Shown here piece by piece: positions 5,754 to 6,737 of a stretch of DNA of 6,737 nt. The notes below the pieces were generated by a model. The model was given only the letters and a program-made list of their open reading frames with translations. It was not told where the DNA came from and searched no databases. The stretch is from positions 1 through 6,737 of the forward strand of contig CALAYC010000201.1 in NCBI GenBank assembly GCA_937894935.1, read 5' to 3'. Each line of letters starts with the position of its first letter. Position 1 is the first letter of the stretch. The translations under genes and the position numbers were made by a program. This DNA is from an uncultured Verrucomicrobiota bacterium. GTDB taxonomy: Bacteria > Verrucomicrobiota > Verrucomicrobiia > Limisphaerales > JADLHS01.

Positions 5754-6737
5754 ATGAAATGCGTGCTTGCAGTTCGGTTTCATTTAATCGTGGCGATGAT
5801 AGGAATCGGAATCAGTTCAATGAACGCTCAACAAACTGAGCTTCCGCCGCGTTTACGCGATCTGGGAATTGTTGTCGGGACGTTGTCGCCGGGGACGTTG
5901 AACGCGATTACCGATGTCAAAGGCGTTCGCGTCGGACACACGACGGTGCAGGACGGCGAGCGCATCAATACCGGCGTCACGGCGATTTTTCCGCATGAAG
6001 GGAATGTTTTTCAGGAGCGCGTGCCAGCAGCGATTTTCGTTGGTAACGGTTTTGGAAAACTTCTGGGTGTCACTCAGGTGCAGGAGTTGGGCGAGTTGGA
6101 AACACCCATCGTGCTTACCGGAACGTTGAGCGTCTGGAAAACGGCGGATGCGCTGGTGGAATGGTTGCTCAAGCAACAGGTAATGGAAAATGTGCGTTCG
6201 ATCAATCCGGTTGTCGGCGAAACAAACGATGGTTATCTGAATGACATTCGCGCGCGTCCGATTCGTCCGGAGCACGTCGTGGCAGCGTTGGAAAATGCGA
6301 AGTCCGGTCCGGTGGCCGAGGGAACGGTTGGTGCCGGGACGGGCACGATTGCTTTCGGCTGGAAAGGCGGCATCGGCACGAGTTCGCGGCAATTGTCGAA
6401 AGAGCAGGGCGGTTACACCGTGGGCGTGCTGGTGCAGAGTAATTTTGGCGGCGACCTCACGATTGCGGGGGTGAAAGTGGCGCGCGAATTGGCGCGGCAA
6501 CGGACAAACAATTCCGGCGATGGCAGCATCATGATGGTGGTGGCCACCGATGCGCCGTTGAGTGCGCGAAATCTGGAACGGCTCGCGGCGCGCACCATGA
6601 CCGGGCTGGCGCGCACCGGCTCAAATATGTCGAACGGCTCAGGCGATTATGCGATTGCGTTTTCGACTGCGCCGGAGTGCCGGCGGCGCCGCGACGCCCC
6701 GGTACATCAGGTGGCGGAACTTTCCAACGACGTGATG
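5754..6737 (+). CDS. P1 family (DmpA-like) aminopeptidase/amidase, C-terminus cut by window edge
   Basis: 328 codons are present and open to the right edge. Residues 1-~25 look like a Sec signal peptide (hydrophobic LIVAMIGIGI, then SSMNA before QQ), so the enzyme is probably exported. The mature part has the family's opening RLRDLGIVVGTLSPGTLNAITDVKGVRVGHTTV, then IFVGNGFGK, NPVVGETNDGYLNDI, TVGAGTGTIAFGWKGGIGTSSR and VGVLVQSNFGG. In DmpA-type enzymes the precursor cleaves itself before a serine that becomes the N-terminal nucleophile; G257-S258 within GDGSIMMVVATDAPL matches that site. Members release N-terminal or beta-amino acids from peptides and amides, and the substrate here is unknown. 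The ATG at 5754 gives the complete signal peptide; no Shine-Dalgarno precedes it. The segment ECRRRRDAP (308-316) is unusually Arg-rich and is encoded over a GC-rich palindrome. Confidence 0.93.
   Translation, partial: MKCVLAVRFHLIVAMIGIGISSMNAQQTELPPRLRDLGIVVGTLSPGTLNAITDVKGVRVGHTTVQDGERINTGVTAIFPHEGNVFQERVPAAIFVGNGFGKLLGVTQVQELGELETPIVLTGTLSVWKTADALVEWLLKQQVMENVRSINPVVGETNDGYLNDIRARPIRPEHVVAALENAKSGPVAEGTVGAGTGTIAFGWKGGIGTSSRQLSKEQGGYTVGVLVQSNFGGDLTIAGVKVARELARQRTNNSGDGSIMMVVATDAPLSARNLERLAARTMTGLARTGSNMSNGSGDYAIAFSTAPECRRRRDAPVHQVAELSNDVM

Noticed and set aside
5853..6500. A 215-codon minus-strand frame opposite the P1 peptidase
   Set aside because: It is a His/Arg-rich shadow of a gene with strong family motifs on the plus strand.

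Overview
The window looks like chromosomal DNA from a Verrucomicrobiota bacterium of the Pedosphaera/Limisphaerales type, with Planctomycetota as the main alternative. This is inferred from three things: an ECF sigma factor with a membrane-anchored C-terminal extension, a short GC-rich palindrome of the kind scattered through such genomes and often read as peptides such as GTGVPPVW or RRDACPT, and gene starts with weak or no Shine-Dalgarno sites. There are no RNA genes, CRISPR arrays or insertion sequences.

Layout. Positions 1-1227 (minus strand) hold the first 409 codons of a soluble hybrid histidine kinase (receiver, HisKA, HATPase, then the start of a second receiver), which runs off the left edge. 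A 378-bp divergent intergenic region (1228-1605) carries a perfect 14-bp palindrome within a cluster of related half-sites and a pair of 12-bp direct repeats. A complete bacterial-type aspartyl-tRNA synthetase gene, aspS, follows at 1606-3426 (plus). Fifteen bases after its stop begins a two-gene toxin-antitoxin module: a RelE/ParE-type toxin (3442-3690) and a Phd/YefM-type antitoxin (3699-3899). Next comes a second, divergent copy of the last 47 codons of aspS, stop included (3924-4064). On the minus strand, convergent with these, is an ECF sigma factor gene (4107-5639). After a 114-bp divergent gap, the plus strand carries the start of a DmpA-like P1-family peptidase with a signal peptide (5754 to the right edge).

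The most interesting structure is the aspS/toxin-antitoxin locus. The module is bracketed by two copies of the aspS 3' end, each 141 bp, about 79% identical, without indels and differing largely at synonymous sites. That pattern fits acquisition of the module together with an aspS tail from a diverged relative, leaving an intact synthetase and stranding the displaced tail downstream. It fits a recent tandem duplication poorly. The toxin is placed so that it is probably transcribed from the promoter of an essential aminoacyl-tRNA synthetase gene.

The other genes are regulatory or housekeeping and show no clear functional link to each other. The sigma factor has a dispersed palindrome inserted in frame in the linker between its two DNA/core-binding regions.
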